Assembly (NCBI RefSeq): GCF_013248995.1
Contig: NZ_JABRPK010000001.1
Span: 868,001 to 932,000, forward strand
Origin: Frigoribacterium sp. VKM Ac-2836
GTDB lineage: Bacteria; Actinomycetota; Actinomycetes; Actinomycetales; Microbacteriaceae
Reading direction: 5' to 3'
Length of the DNA stretch: 64,000 nt
In this document: positions 44,714-53,441 of the stretch, piece after piece
How positions within the stretch are numbered: position 1 is the stretch's first letter
Layout: every line of letters starts with the position of its first letter
The notes under the pieces: model-generated
Seen by the model: only the letters and a program-made list of their open reading frames with translations
What the model was told of the DNA's origin: nothing
The model's database searches: none
Translations under genes and position numbers: made by a program

Positions 44714-47674
44714 ATGGCGCTCAGCCGCGCGATACGCGAGACCGACATCTTCTCGGGGGCCACGACGAGACGGCGTCGGATCACCGTCGCCGTCGCGGTC
44801 GCGATCATCGTCGGCGTCGTTCTCGCCGTCGGGACGGTCACGGCAGCACAGAGCGCGTCCGTCACCATCGAGTTCCTGGTCAACTCGCTCGGGCAAGAGG
44901 CCGACGCCAGCCCCGGCGACGGCAGCTGCGCGACCGCGGCTGGCGAGTGCACCCTCCGCGCAGCGATCGAGGAGTCCAATTCCTTGCAGGCGGCGCCGGG
45001 CAAGGTCCAGATCGGTGTCGATCCGGCCTTCGCCGGCGGCACCATCCCGCTCTCGACATGGTCGAGCACCTGGATGCGCACGACGACCCTCGGCGGCACC
45101 ATCCCCGGCGACTACGGCGCCGTGTATTCCGTCACCGCGCCCGTGAAGATCGACCTCGGCCACAAACTCAAGGCGTCGACGACATCGGACAGCCTCCAAG
45201 CCGCACTGTTCTACCTCGACGGTGACTCGATCACCGTGTCGGGCGTCGACGACTCGTTCGCTTCCGAGACCACCTTCTACGTCGGCCCCGACGCATCGAA
45301 CGTGACGGTCCAGGACGGGTCGATCACCACCTCCACGTACTACCCGGAACGGTTCATGGTGGTCCGCGGTGGTGCGAAGAACATCCGGTTCACGAACTAC
45401 ACCGTGCAGGGCTACGCGGCCCACACCACCGAATGGGGCTGGGGTTGGGTGGATGGCGCCACCACGACCCCGGTCGACGGCCTCACGATCGATCACGTCA
45501 CGTACAACGTCACCACGGGCGGCAGCGGCTGCAACGCCTGGACGGCGGAGGGGTGTTCGTCGACACCTCTGAACCTCGTCAAACAGAAGGTCACCAAACT
45601 GTCGTTCACCGACAATGCCGTGAACAACCTGAACCGGACGAACAGCACCTACTCCCGGGTCCTCAACCTCCAGAGCGCGACCGTGGACGACCTGGTCGTC
45701 TCGGGCAACGACGTGGTCTCGCCTCGCATCGGTGCGGCACAGACGTCGCTGTTCGACATGGGATCGAACCGCAGTCAGGCCGCCTCCATCGGCACGATGA
45801 CCATCACCGACAACCGGATCACCGGAGTGGCTTCGACGGTTCTCGACACCGATGCCGTCATCCGGCTCCCGACCGACAAGGCCCTGCTGGGCACCGGGTT
45901 GATCGCTCGCAACACCATCACCTCCGAAGGCAAACAAGCGGCGGGTGTCAACGCCGTCTACTGGGACGGCCCCTTTGGCGACACCACCAACGTCTCCGAC
46001 AGCCACCTGACCATCGAGGACAACCACTTCGACGGGTTCGGCAAGAACACCGTCGGCACGGTACGCATGTACCAGACCGGAGCCGTGGCGATGCAACGGA
46101 ACACCTTCGGCACGAACTCACTCACCCAGTCGGACACGACTCGCGAAGAGGGGACGACGGCCGGGGCCCTCGACGCCGTCATGGTGGGCAACCTCGGACT
46201 CGGCGCGAACGGCAAGATGAACACCTGGTTCCCGACGGCGCGCACGTCGTCCAACAGCCAGGACGCCCCCATCGAGGCGCACGAGTGCGCCGTCGATCTC
46301 GAGATCGCTCCGCCCGACGATCCCCGTAACACCACGGCGATCGACGGCGCTCGAAACCCGTCCCACCCTGCGCGCGTCGACGTGTACTGGACCGCGGGCA
46401 ACACCGCCGAGGTGTTCCTCCAGTCCGTCGACATCGGATCGGGCGAGGCCCGGACCATCCACGTGCCCCTGCCCGCCGCCGCCGACGAGCGCCTGGCTTC
46501 TTTGCCGAGCGGGGCGCCCGTGCCGGTCGACCCGGCGACCGGCGTGGTGTCCGGAGGCCTCCGCCTTCAGACCCAGGACCCGAACGCCGGCGCGACGACG
46601 GTCTCGTCCCAGTACAGCCGAGTCGTCTCCATCACGGGCAGCTGCCTTCCCGCCATCACGATCGACCAGGCAGCCGGACAGAACGACCCCACGATGGGCC
46701 GCGACCTCCACTACACGGTCACGTCGTCCATGAGCCTCGACCCGGCCACCGTCACGAGCGACGACATCGTCTTGCAGGCCCGACCGACGGCAGACACCAC
46801 GGACGCCGCGCGCTTGAACCCCCGGATCACCGCCGTCACCCCGGTCGAGGGCACTGACGAGAGGGAGTACGACGTCGTCGCCCGGGTCGACGATTCGGCC
46901 ACCGTGACGGCGACGATCGGGGCGGGGGCCGTCACCAGCCAGGTCGGCATGACCAACACGGCACCCGCGACGAGCACCGACAACCAGATCACCTTCACGA
47001 ACCCGATCGCGCTGACCCCACCGAACCTCACGGTCGTCACCGGCGACAAGAAGGGCAAGTCGTACAAGCTCGCGATCCGACCGGGTGCGCCGACGCCCAC
47101 CGATCGCCTGCAGTTCAGCGCCGTCGTCGACGACGCGGGGCAGCAGCACGGTGTCGCGGTGTCACCGGCGTCACCGACCATCTCGGGTGGACGCACGACG
47201 AGCGGGGCCGTGACCGTCAGAGCAACCGACGACGACGTTCCCGCCGACACTCCGGTCAGCATCGCCCACACCATGACGACGCAGGACGCGAACTACCAGG
47301 GGCTGGTCGTCCCGAGCGAGACGATACGGCTGTTCTCCACCGATCCCACCCTGCAGATCACGAAGCAGGCCTACGTCGACGTCGCCGACCAGTCGTCCCC
47401 CGCGACGATCCAGGCGACCGGCACCGAGGCGCCCAAGGACTCCCGACTGACCGACGGTCAGGCCGTGTGCTTCGTCTACACCGTGACGAACATCTCGAAA
47501 GGCGACCTGGCGACGCGTCTGACCGACGCGGTCGTCACCGACACCGACACCCGCCTCGGCAAGAACGGCGTCATCGGCACCGTCCCGGCGCTCAGCGTCG
47601 GCGAGTCGGTCCAGTTGTCCGCCTGCACCAGTCTCATCCCCGTCGACACGACCGCAGGAGGAGTTGACCGATGA
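44714..47674 (+). CDS. Large surface protein with CSLREA-like and beta-helix regions
   Basis: This 986-residue secreted protein has a twin-Arg-like basic start and hydrophobic segment (about 20-47). A CSLREA-type domain (about 51-95) ends in GECTLRAAIEESN. A long Thr/Ser/Asn-rich right-handed beta-helix region follows (about 95-520). The C-terminus has beta-sandwich repeats, the last (about 890-986) resembling DUF11-like domains (LQITKQAYVDVADQ, then CFVYTVTN). No LPxTG sorting signal or C-terminal membrane anchor is visible. AAGGAG lies seven bases before the ATG at 44714, which decides the start. The gene overlaps the next by four bases. Likely role: adhesin or cell-surface scaffold. Confidence 0.8.
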   Translation: MALSRAIRETDIFSGATTRRRRITVAVAVAIIVGVVLAVGTVTAAQSASVTIEFLVNSLGQEADASPGDGSCATAAGECTLRAAIEESNSLQAAPGKVQIGVDPAFAGGTIPLSTWSSTWMRTTTLGGTIPGDYGAVYSVTAPVKIDLGHKLKASTTSDSLQAALFYLDGDSITVSGVDDSFASETTFYVGPDASNVTVQDGSITTSTYYPERFMVVRGGAKNIRFTNYTVQGYAAHTTEWGWGWVDGATTTPVDGLTIDHVTYNVTTGGSGCNAWTAEGCSSTPLNLVKQKVTKLSFTDNAVNNLNRTNSTYSRVLNLQSATVDDLVVSGNDVVSPRIGAAQTSLFDMGSNRSQAASIGTMTITDNRITGVASTVLDTDAVIRLPTDKALLGTGLIARNTITSEGKQAAGVNAVYWDGPFGDTTNVSDSHLTIEDNHFDGFGKNTVGTVRMYQTGAVAMQRNTFGTNSLTQSDTTREEGTTAGALDAVMVGNLGLGANGKMNTWFPTARTSSNSQDAPIEAHECAVDLEIAPPDDPRNTTAIDGARNPSHPARVDVYWTAGNTAEVFLQSVDIGSGEARTIHVPLPAAADERLASLPSGAPVPVDPATGVVSGGLRLQTQDPNAGATTVSSQYSRVVSITGSCLPAITIDQAAGQNDPTMGRDLHYTVTSSMSLDPATVTSDDIVLQARPTADTTDAARLNPRITAVTPVEGTDEREYDVVARVDDSATVTATIGAGAVTSQVGMTNTAPATSTDNQITFTNPIALTPPNLTVVTGDKKGKSYKLAIRPGAPTPTDRLQFSAVVDDAGQQHGVAVSPASPTISGGRTTSGAVTVRATDDDVPADTPVSIAHTMTTQDANYQGLVVPSETIRLFSTDPTLQITKQAYVDVADQSSPATIQATGTEAPKDSRLTDGQAVCFVYTVTNISKGDLATRLTDAVVTDTDTRLGKNGVIGTVPALSVGESVQLSACTSLIPVDTTAGGVDR

Positions 47675-48336
47675 CGACCGACACGACGCCCGCAGGACGC
47701 CACGTCGCGCTCATGGCCGGAGGCGCGGGGCTGGCCATCCTGCTCGCCGGCGGCCTCACCCTGGCGGCCTGGTACGCAACCGACACCATCCGGGGTGCCC
47801 ACCTGATCGCAGGCGACATGTCCATGACCACGGGGACGCCGACCTGGGCCCAGGTGACACCCGGAGTGTCCGAACCGCAGTCCGGAACCCTGACGACGAC
47901 ACCGACCGACTTCTACGCGATGCCCGGGGACGTGATCGACATCACCGCCCCGGTCACCGTGACGTTGACCGGAAAGAACCTCAGCGCCGGCCTCGAGGTC
48001 GACCTCGACGAACACGGTGCCGCGGCCAGAGCCTCGGACGCCGGACGACTCACGCTCTCGTACCACGTCGAAGACGCCGAGGGGCACCAGGTGGCCCCGG
48101 TCACCGGCGACGCCCCGCTCGGCACGCCTCTCTCGGTCCCGGGGCTTTCCGGGGACGACGATGCCGTGACGAGCTCATGGCAGGCGGTCGTCCGAGTGGG
48201 AGTCCTCGGTGACTACGAGTGGACCGACGGCACCGTGACGGTCGACCCCGATCTCTCGTCGGCAGGCGACCTCACGGTGCGGCTGCGGCAGGTCCGTGAC
48301 GGCGCGGGGTTCACGACTCCCGGGGGCTCGTCGTGA
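47671..48336 (+). CDS. Alternate-signal exported protein 1 (TasA/camelysin-like signal)
   Basis: This 221-residue secreted protein has the signal type processed by SipW-like peptidases: a hydrophobic segment (about 12-34) with GGLTLAAWYATDTI then LIAGDMSM. The mature part is a predicted beta-rich domain with TVTLTGKNLSAGLEVDLDE. It overlaps both the beta-helix gene and the next gene by four bases, implying coupled production. It resembles the actinobacterial alternate signal-mediated exported family; structural analogy to TasA filaments is inferred. Confidence 0.75.
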   Translation: MTTDTTPAGRHVALMAGGAGLAILLAGGLTLAAWYATDTIRGAHLIAGDMSMTTGTPTWAQVTPGVSEPQSGTLTTTPTDFYAMPGDVIDITAPVTVTLTGKNLSAGLEVDLDEHGAAARASDAGRLTLSYHVEDAEGHQVAPVTGDAPLGTPLSVPGLSGDDDAVTSSWQAVVRVGVLGDYEWTDGTVTVDPDLSSAGDLTVRLRQVRDGAGFTTPGGSS

Positions 48337-49238
48337 GACGGCGAACGAAGGCCCTCGTCGCCGCGACCGCTGCGGCCGCGTGCCTGGCGGCCGGTACCGG
48401 AGCCCAGGCCCTCTGGTCGATGGACGACACCGCCGCGGTCTCGCCGATGCAGGTCGGCCGGGTTCAGTTCGCCGCGCAGGCCGACAGCGGCCGGCGCGTC
48501 TTCTCGGAGGCCGGTGCTCCGGTGACGGTCTCCGTTCCCGGCTCCGTGATCGCGAAGGTCGTCGATCAGGTGGGTCCCGATCCCGAACCTGTCTTCTGGC
48601 GATTTCGCGCCTCCGGAGCCGCCCTGGGGATCGCCGGTCTGGACTACGACGTGACCGCGGTCGCGCAGACCTCGACGAACGGCGAGCGCACCGATCTCGC
48701 CGATGGGCTGGCGAAGCCGGGCACCCTGCTCTCGAAGTCGACGATGACGATCTATCCCGCCAGCGCCAACGGGGACTGCTCCACCGTCCCGGACGTCGGC
48801 CCCGACCAGGAGGACCGGAACGTCCGGCTCGCCGGGGCCACGGATGTCGAGCTGCAAGCACCCGGCGCGAACCGCGACGGTGCGGTGCGGACCGACGAGT
48901 GGTGCGCGGCGATCAGCTGGCAGCGCGACCCGGATGGCGTCTACGCGAACGGCGTTCAGGTCGTCGCCACGGGTGAAAACGGTACACAGAACGGAGCCCT
49001 GGACGACTGGAGCTCGGTCGTCGCCTTTCCCGCGTCGCTCGACCCCCTGGGTGACTACCTGAGCCGAGTCGACGCCTCGGCGACAGCCGCTGACGGTTCG
49101 ACGTCCCACGACGACGACCGCTGGGGATCTCGGCTCTTCCCTGATCCGAAACGGGAGCCCGACGTGACTCTCGAGCTCGATCCGACGGTGACGAGCGTCA
49201 AACCGCCTGCGTCCGCCGGACCGCCCGCACACTCCTGA
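48333..49238 (+). CDS. Alternate-signal exported protein 2
   Basis: This 301-residue secreted protein starts with MRRRTKALVAA and a hydrophobic segment (7-26) ending in GAQALWSMDDTAA, then VGRVQFAAQ. This is the same signal layout as its neighbours but less conserved. The mature part contains a Cys pair (GDCSTVPDVGP and DEWCAAISW) and a Pro-rich C-terminal tail (VKPPASAGPPAHS). It could be a minor or tip subunit. The GTG start overlaps the preceding stop. Family assignment is by signal only. Confidence 0.65.
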   Translation: MRRRTKALVAATAAAACLAAGTGAQALWSMDDTAAVSPMQVGRVQFAAQADSGRRVFSEAGAPVTVSVPGSVIAKVVDQVGPDPEPVFWRFRASGAALGIAGLDYDVTAVAQTSTNGERTDLADGLAKPGTLLSKSTMTIYPASANGDCSTVPDVGPDQEDRNVRLAGATDVELQAPGANRDGAVRTDEWCAAISWQRDPDGVYANGVQVVATGENGTQNGALDDWSSVVAFPASLDPLGDYLSRVDASATAADGSTSHDDDRWGSRLFPDPKREPDVTLELDPTVTSVKPPASAGPPAHS

Positions 49239-49250
49239 CCCCAAAGATTT

Positions 49251-49318
49251 CTGCGGGCTACTCGCCGAGTCCCGCAGATCCCCGCCCTTCCGGGCAACGA
49301 CAACGTCCCGCTCGGGAC
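49251..49318 (+). promoter_or_regulatory. Two hairpins before the third exported-protein gene
   Basis: CTGCGGG/CCCGCAG (49251-49257, 49271-49277) and GTCCCG/CGGGAC (49305-49310, 49313-49318) lie in the 100-base gap. They could attenuate read-through or stabilise the mRNA of the following gene. Confidence 0.45.
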
Positions 49319-49338
49319 CTCGACAGATTGAGAACGAC

Positions 49339-50079
49339 ATGACGAACAACCCTGTAATCGTGATCGAAGAGAAGAAGCGCCGCACCGGTCTGGTCTGGTT
49401 CGCCGGAGGTGTCGCGGCTCTGCTGCTCGGCGGCTCGACCTTCGCCCTCTGGTCGGCATCCGAGGGTTTCGCCGGCAGCACGATCACCGCCGGTGACCTG
49501 AACATCAGCGTCGACGAGGCGTCGTTCTGGGACGTCTCGGCCGACCGGGCCGACTCGACCACCAGCGTTCCCGGCACGGACGGCAGCCAGAAGGGGCATC
49601 CCCTGAAGCCCTCGGACGGCAGCACGTGGCGGATGGTTCCCGGTGACAAGGTCGCGGCGGCGTTCTCGTCCGACATCACTCTCGAGGGTGACAACCTGGT
49701 CGGTCAGCTGACCCTCGACGGTCTGCAGAACAACGAGCTGGAGAACAAGGGAATGACCTACTCGTTCGAGGTCTACCAGGCCGGCAAGAAGATCGTCGGC
49801 GAGAAGGCCCTGCCGACGACGGGCCAGGTCGCACTCGCGGACTTCTCGGCACCGGCGACGGGTCAGGACTCCGGCCTCGAGGACGCGGACGGTACGACGG
49901 TGCTGCCGATGACCGACACGACCGAGAACCTCACGATCGTCGTCTACGGCTCGTTCGACGCGTCGACCGAGAAGCGTGACCAGGTGACCGCGAAAGACAC
50001 CCTCGCCGACCTCGAGCTCTCCTTGAAGCAGATCCGCGACACGGGTGCTCAGTTCGTCGCACAGGACCACAGCGAGTAA
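49339..50079 (+). CDS. Alternate-signal exported protein 3 (probable major TasA-like subunit)
   Basis: This 246-residue secreted protein has the clearest SipW-type signal of the three: a basic KKRRTG, a hydrophobic segment (17-38), then FALWSASEGFAGSTITAGDL, which closely resembles TasA/camelysin processing sites. The mature domain has no Cys and is rich in Thr, Asp and Ser. It is set apart by hairpins on both sides, suggesting separate dosage. I infer it is the main filament subunit; family membership beyond the signal is not certain. Confidence 0.75.
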   Translation: MTNNPVIVIEEKKRRTGLVWFAGGVAALLLGGSTFALWSASEGFAGSTITAGDLNISVDEASFWDVSADRADSTTSVPGTDGSQKGHPLKPSDGSTWRMVPGDKVAAAFSSDITLEGDNLVGQLTLDGLQNNELENKGMTYSFEVYQAGKKIVGEKALPTTGQVALADFSAPATGQDSGLEDADGTTVLPMTDTTENLTIVVYGSFDASTEKRDQVTAKDTLADLELSLKQIRDTGAQFVAQDHSE

Positions 50080-50090
50080 TCCGTCCATCC

Positions 50091-50121
50091 GGGTGGGGCC
50101 GACAGCGTGTCGGCCCCACCC
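50091..50121 (+). terminator. Strong hairpin between the exported subunit and signal peptidase genes
   Basis: GGGTGGGGCCGACA and TGTCGGCCCCACCC form a perfect 14-bp stem with a three-base loop and no T-run. It would lower read-through into the peptidase gene or stabilise the upstream mRNA. Confidence 0.75.
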
Positions 50122-50172
50122 CAGTGGTGCCGAGCCGCGACATCGCTCGGCACAGAGAACGAAGGAGGCACC

Positions 50173-50907
50173 ATGACGAGCGCACATCCATCCGCGACGG
50201 CGCAGCCGCCGCTCCGCCTGCAGCCCACCTCCACGTGGCGACGGGCCGGGCGTGCAGCGACCTTCACCCTCGGCCTGGCGATGCTCGCCGCGGTCGTGGC
50301 CGTGTTCCTCGTCCCCGTGCTCACGGGGGGAGCTTCGCTCACGGTACTGACCGGGTCGATGACACCCACGTTCTCCCCGGGGGACGTCCTCGCCGTCCGG
50401 GGCATCGAGCAGGGTGACGTCTGCGCCGACGTCCGTGTCGGCACCGTCATCAGCTATCTGCCCCGACCGAACGACCCGACGCTCATCACACACCGGGTCG
50501 TCGAGAAGACGGCTGGTGAGTACCCGGACGGAACCTCGTGCCGTCTCGTCACGCAGGGCGACGCGAACTCGGCTGCCGACGAGGCGATCTCACCCGCCCA
50601 AGTCCGGGGCGTCCTGCTCTACAGCATCCCGAAACTCGGGTGGGCCCGTCAGTGGGTCGCCGACAACATGATCGCGGCGGGGATCGCGTCGGCCGTCGTC
50701 GCCCTCGCATGGTGGTTCGTGACGGGACGACGACCGCGGACCCGCATCTACACCGTGTCGAGTGTGGATGCTTCTGCAGCCGAGACCTCCGCCGGGGCCG
50801 AGCACGAGGAAGACCTCCACCTCCGTGATGCGGCGCTGCGCAAGCGAGAGGCCGACCTGCTCAAGCGAGAGGCCGACCTGCGCGATCGTGAGCTCTCCCT
50901 GCCGTGA
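50173..50907 (+). CDS. Signal peptidase I, SipW-like (ER type)
   Basis: This 244-residue membrane peptidase has an N-terminal helix (about 32-55) followed by the catalytic Ser in VLTGSMTPTFSPGDVLAVR. Instead of the bacterial Lys general base it has His in PTLITHRVVEK, and then TQGDANSAADEAI, as in SipW and eukaryotic SEC11. A second helix is at about 170-190. The C-terminus is a charged coiled coil made of two near-identical heptad units (KREADLL, KREADLR). GAAGGAGG precedes the ATG. It is the likely dedicated processing enzyme for the three alternate-signal proteins upstream. Confidence 0.9.
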   Translation: MTSAHPSATAQPPLRLQPTSTWRRAGRAATFTLGLAMLAAVVAVFLVPVLTGGASLTVLTGSMTPTFSPGDVLAVRGIEQGDVCADVRVGTVISYLPRPNDPTLITHRVVEKTAGEYPDGTSCRLVTQGDANSAADEAISPAQVRGVLLYSIPKLGWARQWVADNMIAAGIASAVVALAWWFVTGRRPRTRIYTVSSVDASAAETSAGAEHEEDLHLRDAALRKREADLLKREADLRDRELSLP

Positions 50908-50968
50908 GGTGACGGCGACGCACCGGCCGCTGCACTGGTCCGGGGACGGCGATGCCGGTGAGCGATGG

Positions 50969-50974
50969 GATGAT
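50969..50974 (+). promoter_or_regulatory. Possible -10 element (GATGAT)
   Basis: GATGAT ends six bases before the GTG of the polymerase homologue, consistent with a leaderless mRNA separate from the surface operon. Confidence 0.4.
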
Positions 50975-50980
50975 CGACCG

Positions 50981-52639
50981 GTGTTCTTCCTCCTACGCCG
51001 ACTGCCCGATGGCGACGTCGAGCTGACGCGGTACGAACGCAGCGGGTCTGGCCGACTCGAGGCGACGGGGGTCGAGTCCATCGCCGCGACCGACCTCCCG
51101 GCCCGCGTCGCCGGGCTCGAACACGAGGTCTCGCCCCGCTGGGTCTGGGACGACACCCCGCGGTGGTACCCGCGCCTCCTCGACGCCGGGGTCACGGTGG
51201 CCCGCTGCTTCGACCTCCGGCTCGTGCACGCCATCCTGCGGCGGTCGACCGCCGCCCCCCGGTTCCCACCCGGAGGCGCCGCTGCGGGGCCGTGGGACGT
51301 CGCCCAGGCGGGGCCCGGTGAGGCGGACGGCCTCTTCGAGGTCGTGCCCGACTCGCTGCCGGACCCCGCGGGCGAGTTCCTCGCCCAGCGCGAGGCGATC
51401 GAGTCCTCGTCGACCCGGGGGCGACTCGAGTTGCTCGTCGCCGCCGAGTCCACCGGGGCCCTGATCGCCGTCGAGATGCGACACCGGGGTATCCCGTGGT
51501 CGCCCAAGGCGCACGACGAGCTGCTGACCGCGGCCCTCGGCCCGAGGCCTGGTCCGGGTGAGCGCCCGGCCCGCATGCGCGCAGCCCTCGCCGACGTGAG
51601 GCAGGCCCTCGACGCCCCCGACCTCAACCCCGATTCGCCCGCCGAGCTGATCAAGGCCCTGAATCGTGCGGGCGTACTCGTGCAGTCGACTCGTCAGTGG
51701 GAGCTCCAGCGGCACGACCATCCCTCGATCGCCCCCCTGCTCGCCTACAAGAAGATGCAGAGACTGCTCGTGGCCAACGGGTGGACCTGGCTCGACGCGT
51801 GGGTGCACGGCGGGCGATTCCGCCCGGACTACGTGCCGGGCGGCGTCGTGACCGGTCGCTGGGCGACGAGTGGAGGAGGCGCGCTGCAGCTCCCGAGGGC
51901 GGTGCGCGGCGCCGTCGTGGCCGACCCGGGTTGGACCCTCGTGGTCGCGGACGCCTCGCAACTCGAGCCGCGCATCCTGACCGGGCTGTCCGGCGACCGG
52001 GCGATGGCTCGGGCGGGGTCGGGCGACCTCTACGAGGGGATAGTCGCGAGCGGTGCCGTCGCGACCCGCGCCGAGGCCAAGGTCGCCATGCTCGGCGCGA
52101 TGTACGGCGCGACCCAAGGCGAGAGCGGCCGCCTGGTGCCGCGCCTGGCCCGACGGTTCCCGGACGCCATGGCGCTCGTCGAGACGGCGGCCCGCACGGG
52201 CGAGGCCGGGGGAGTCGTCGACACGCTGCTCGGACGCAGTTCGCCACGACCCTCCGACGACCTCGGCACGGGCGGTGCCGGGGCAGGTGCCCTGCCGCCC
52301 GAGATGGGCCTGCGACCCGCCGATCGTGACGCCCGCGCCTGGGGTCGTTTCACGCGCAACTTCGTCGTGCAGGGCACTGCCGCGGAATGGGCACTCTGTT
52401 GGCTGGGTGCCCTGCGGCGCCGGCTCCACGCACGGTGGGGGACCGACGCCGGGGCTCCCCACTTCGTGTTCTTCCTGCACGACGAGGTGGTCGTGCACGC
52501 ACCCTCGGCCGTCGCCGACGAGGTCGTCGCGCTGGTCGCCGAGAGTGCGGTCGAGGCGGGGCGGCTGCTCTTCGGCGACGCTCCGGTGGCCTTCCCGGTG
52601 ACGGTCGCCGTCGTCGACGACTACTCCCGGGCCAAGTGA
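50981..52639 (+). CDS. Bifunctional 3'-5' exonuclease/DNA polymerase homologue (family A)
   Basis: This 552-residue protein is a family A polymerase without a 5'-nuclease domain. Motif A is VVADASQLEPRILTGLSGD, motif B is in AEAKVAMLGAMYGATQGESG and motif C is FFLHDEVVVHAP. The N-terminal third should be the 3'-5' exonuclease fold but its acidic residues are not clearly conserved. This is a separate paralogue from PolA, usual in actinobacteria, with an undefined repair role. Two 10-mer copies are at 51171 and 51874. Confidence 0.87.
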   Translation: MFFLLRRLPDGDVELTRYERSGSGRLEATGVESIAATDLPARVAGLEHEVSPRWVWDDTPRWYPRLLDAGVTVARCFDLRLVHAILRRSTAAPRFPPGGAAAGPWDVAQAGPGEADGLFEVVPDSLPDPAGEFLAQREAIESSSTRGRLELLVAAESTGALIAVEMRHRGIPWSPKAHDELLTAALGPRPGPGERPARMRAALADVRQALDAPDLNPDSPAELIKALNRAGVLVQSTRQWELQRHDHPSIAPLLAYKKMQRLLVANGWTWLDAWVHGGRFRPDYVPGGVVTGRWATSGGGALQLPRAVRGAVVADPGWTLVVADASQLEPRILTGLSGDRAMARAGSGDLYEGIVASGAVATRAEAKVAMLGAMYGATQGESGRLVPRLARRFPDAMALVETAARTGEAGGVVDTLLGRSSPRPSDDLGTGGAGAGALPPEMGLRPADRDARAWGRFTRNFVVQGTAAEWALCWLGALRRRLHARWGTDAGAPHFVFFLHDEVVVHAPSAVADEVVALVAESAVEAGRLLFGDAPVAFPVTVAVVDDYSRAK

Positions 52640-52685
52640 CCTGGTACTAGCTCGAGTCCACGCGTCATTCGCAGGTGTTACACAG

Positions 52686-52715
52686 TTGTGATTTCTCAGG
52701 CGGGTCGGTCATACT
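52686..52715 (+). promoter_or_regulatory. Sigma-A-type promoter before the DUF3145 gene
   Basis: TTGTGA (52686-52691) and CATACT (52710-52715) are 18 bases apart in an otherwise AT-richer stretch, about 120 bases before the GTG start. Confidence 0.5.
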
Positions 52716-52834
52716 TCACAGAACGGGCCACGGTCCGTGCACGTCCGGGCTCCGGCTCACACAATCGAAGAACGCACACGAGTCACGTCTGACAGGTCGA
52801 TGGGGAAGTCGCACCTGAACCAGATGGAGGAATC

Positions 52835-53338
52835 GTGGCTGCTGCAACCGCTCGGGGAGTGCTCTACGTGCACTCGTCCCCTCGTGCACTGTGCCCACAC
52901 GTCGAGTGGGCCGTCGGTCGTGCCCTCGGGCACGGCGTCAACTTCGCCTGGGTCGACCAACCCGTACTGCCCGGTGCCCAGCGCACCGAGTTCTCGTGGC
53001 AGGGCGACGAGGGCTCCGGTGCCCGAATCGCCTCGGCCCTGCGGGGTTGGGAACACCTGCGCTACGAGGTGACCGAAGATCCGGGCGAGGCCCACGACGG
53101 TGGTCGCTGGATGCATTCGCCCGATCTCGGTGTCTTCTTCGCCCAGACCGACACCGCCGGCAACACGGTCATCCCCGAGGACCGCATCCGCTACGCCATG
53201 GAGATCGCCGGGTCGAACACCCTCGAGCTGCATCGCGAGCTGCGCCTCGCCCTCGGCCAGGCCTGGGACGACGAACTCGAACCGTTCCGTTACAGCGGCG
53301 AGGGCAACCCCGTCGTCTGGCTGCACAAGGTCGGCTGA
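52835..53338 (+). CDS. DUF3145 family protein
   Basis: This 167-residue actinobacteria-specific protein of unknown function is recognised from GVLYVHSSPRALCPHVEWA, FSWQGDEGSGARIASALRGW and YSGEGNPVVWLHKVG. It is soluble, with no signal or membrane segment. The GTG start follows GATGGAGG at a good distance. It is convergent with fabF and is often found beside the fatty acid genes in this family, so a link to lipid synthesis is possible but not shown. Confidence 0.92.
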   Translation: MAAATARGVLYVHSSPRALCPHVEWAVGRALGHGVNFAWVDQPVLPGAQRTEFSWQGDEGSGARIASALRGWEHLRYEVTEDPGEAHDGGRWMHSPDLGVFFAQTDTAGNTVIPEDRIRYAMEIAGSNTLELHRELRLALGQAWDDELEPFRYSGEGNPVVWLHKVG

Positions 53339-53383
53339 CCGGCCGAAACTCTGGCGTCGTGCTCGGGCGTACCCGCCGACGAC

Positions 53384-53427
53384 GCAGGAGGCGCGGGTCG
53401 CGTGATCACGCCACCCGCGCCTCCTGC
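53384..53427. terminator. Hairpin between the DUF3145 gene and convergent fabF
   Basis: GCAGGAGGCGCGGGT (53384-53398) pairs perfectly over 15 bp with ACCCGCGCCTCCTGC (53413-53427). It has two facing copies of the 10-mer and serves two convergent genes. Confidence 0.8.
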
Positions 53428-53441
53428 GCTGCTCGCTCCGG

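Noticed and set aside
44714-47674. Sortase-anchored surface protein
   Set aside because: The C-terminus has no LPxTG-like motif, hydrophobic helix or basic tail, and no sortase gene is nearby.
47671-50079. Tad or type IV pilins
   Set aside because: The signal segments lack the prepilin G-F/E processing motif, and no pilus ATPase or prepilin peptidase is present; a SipW-like peptidase is.
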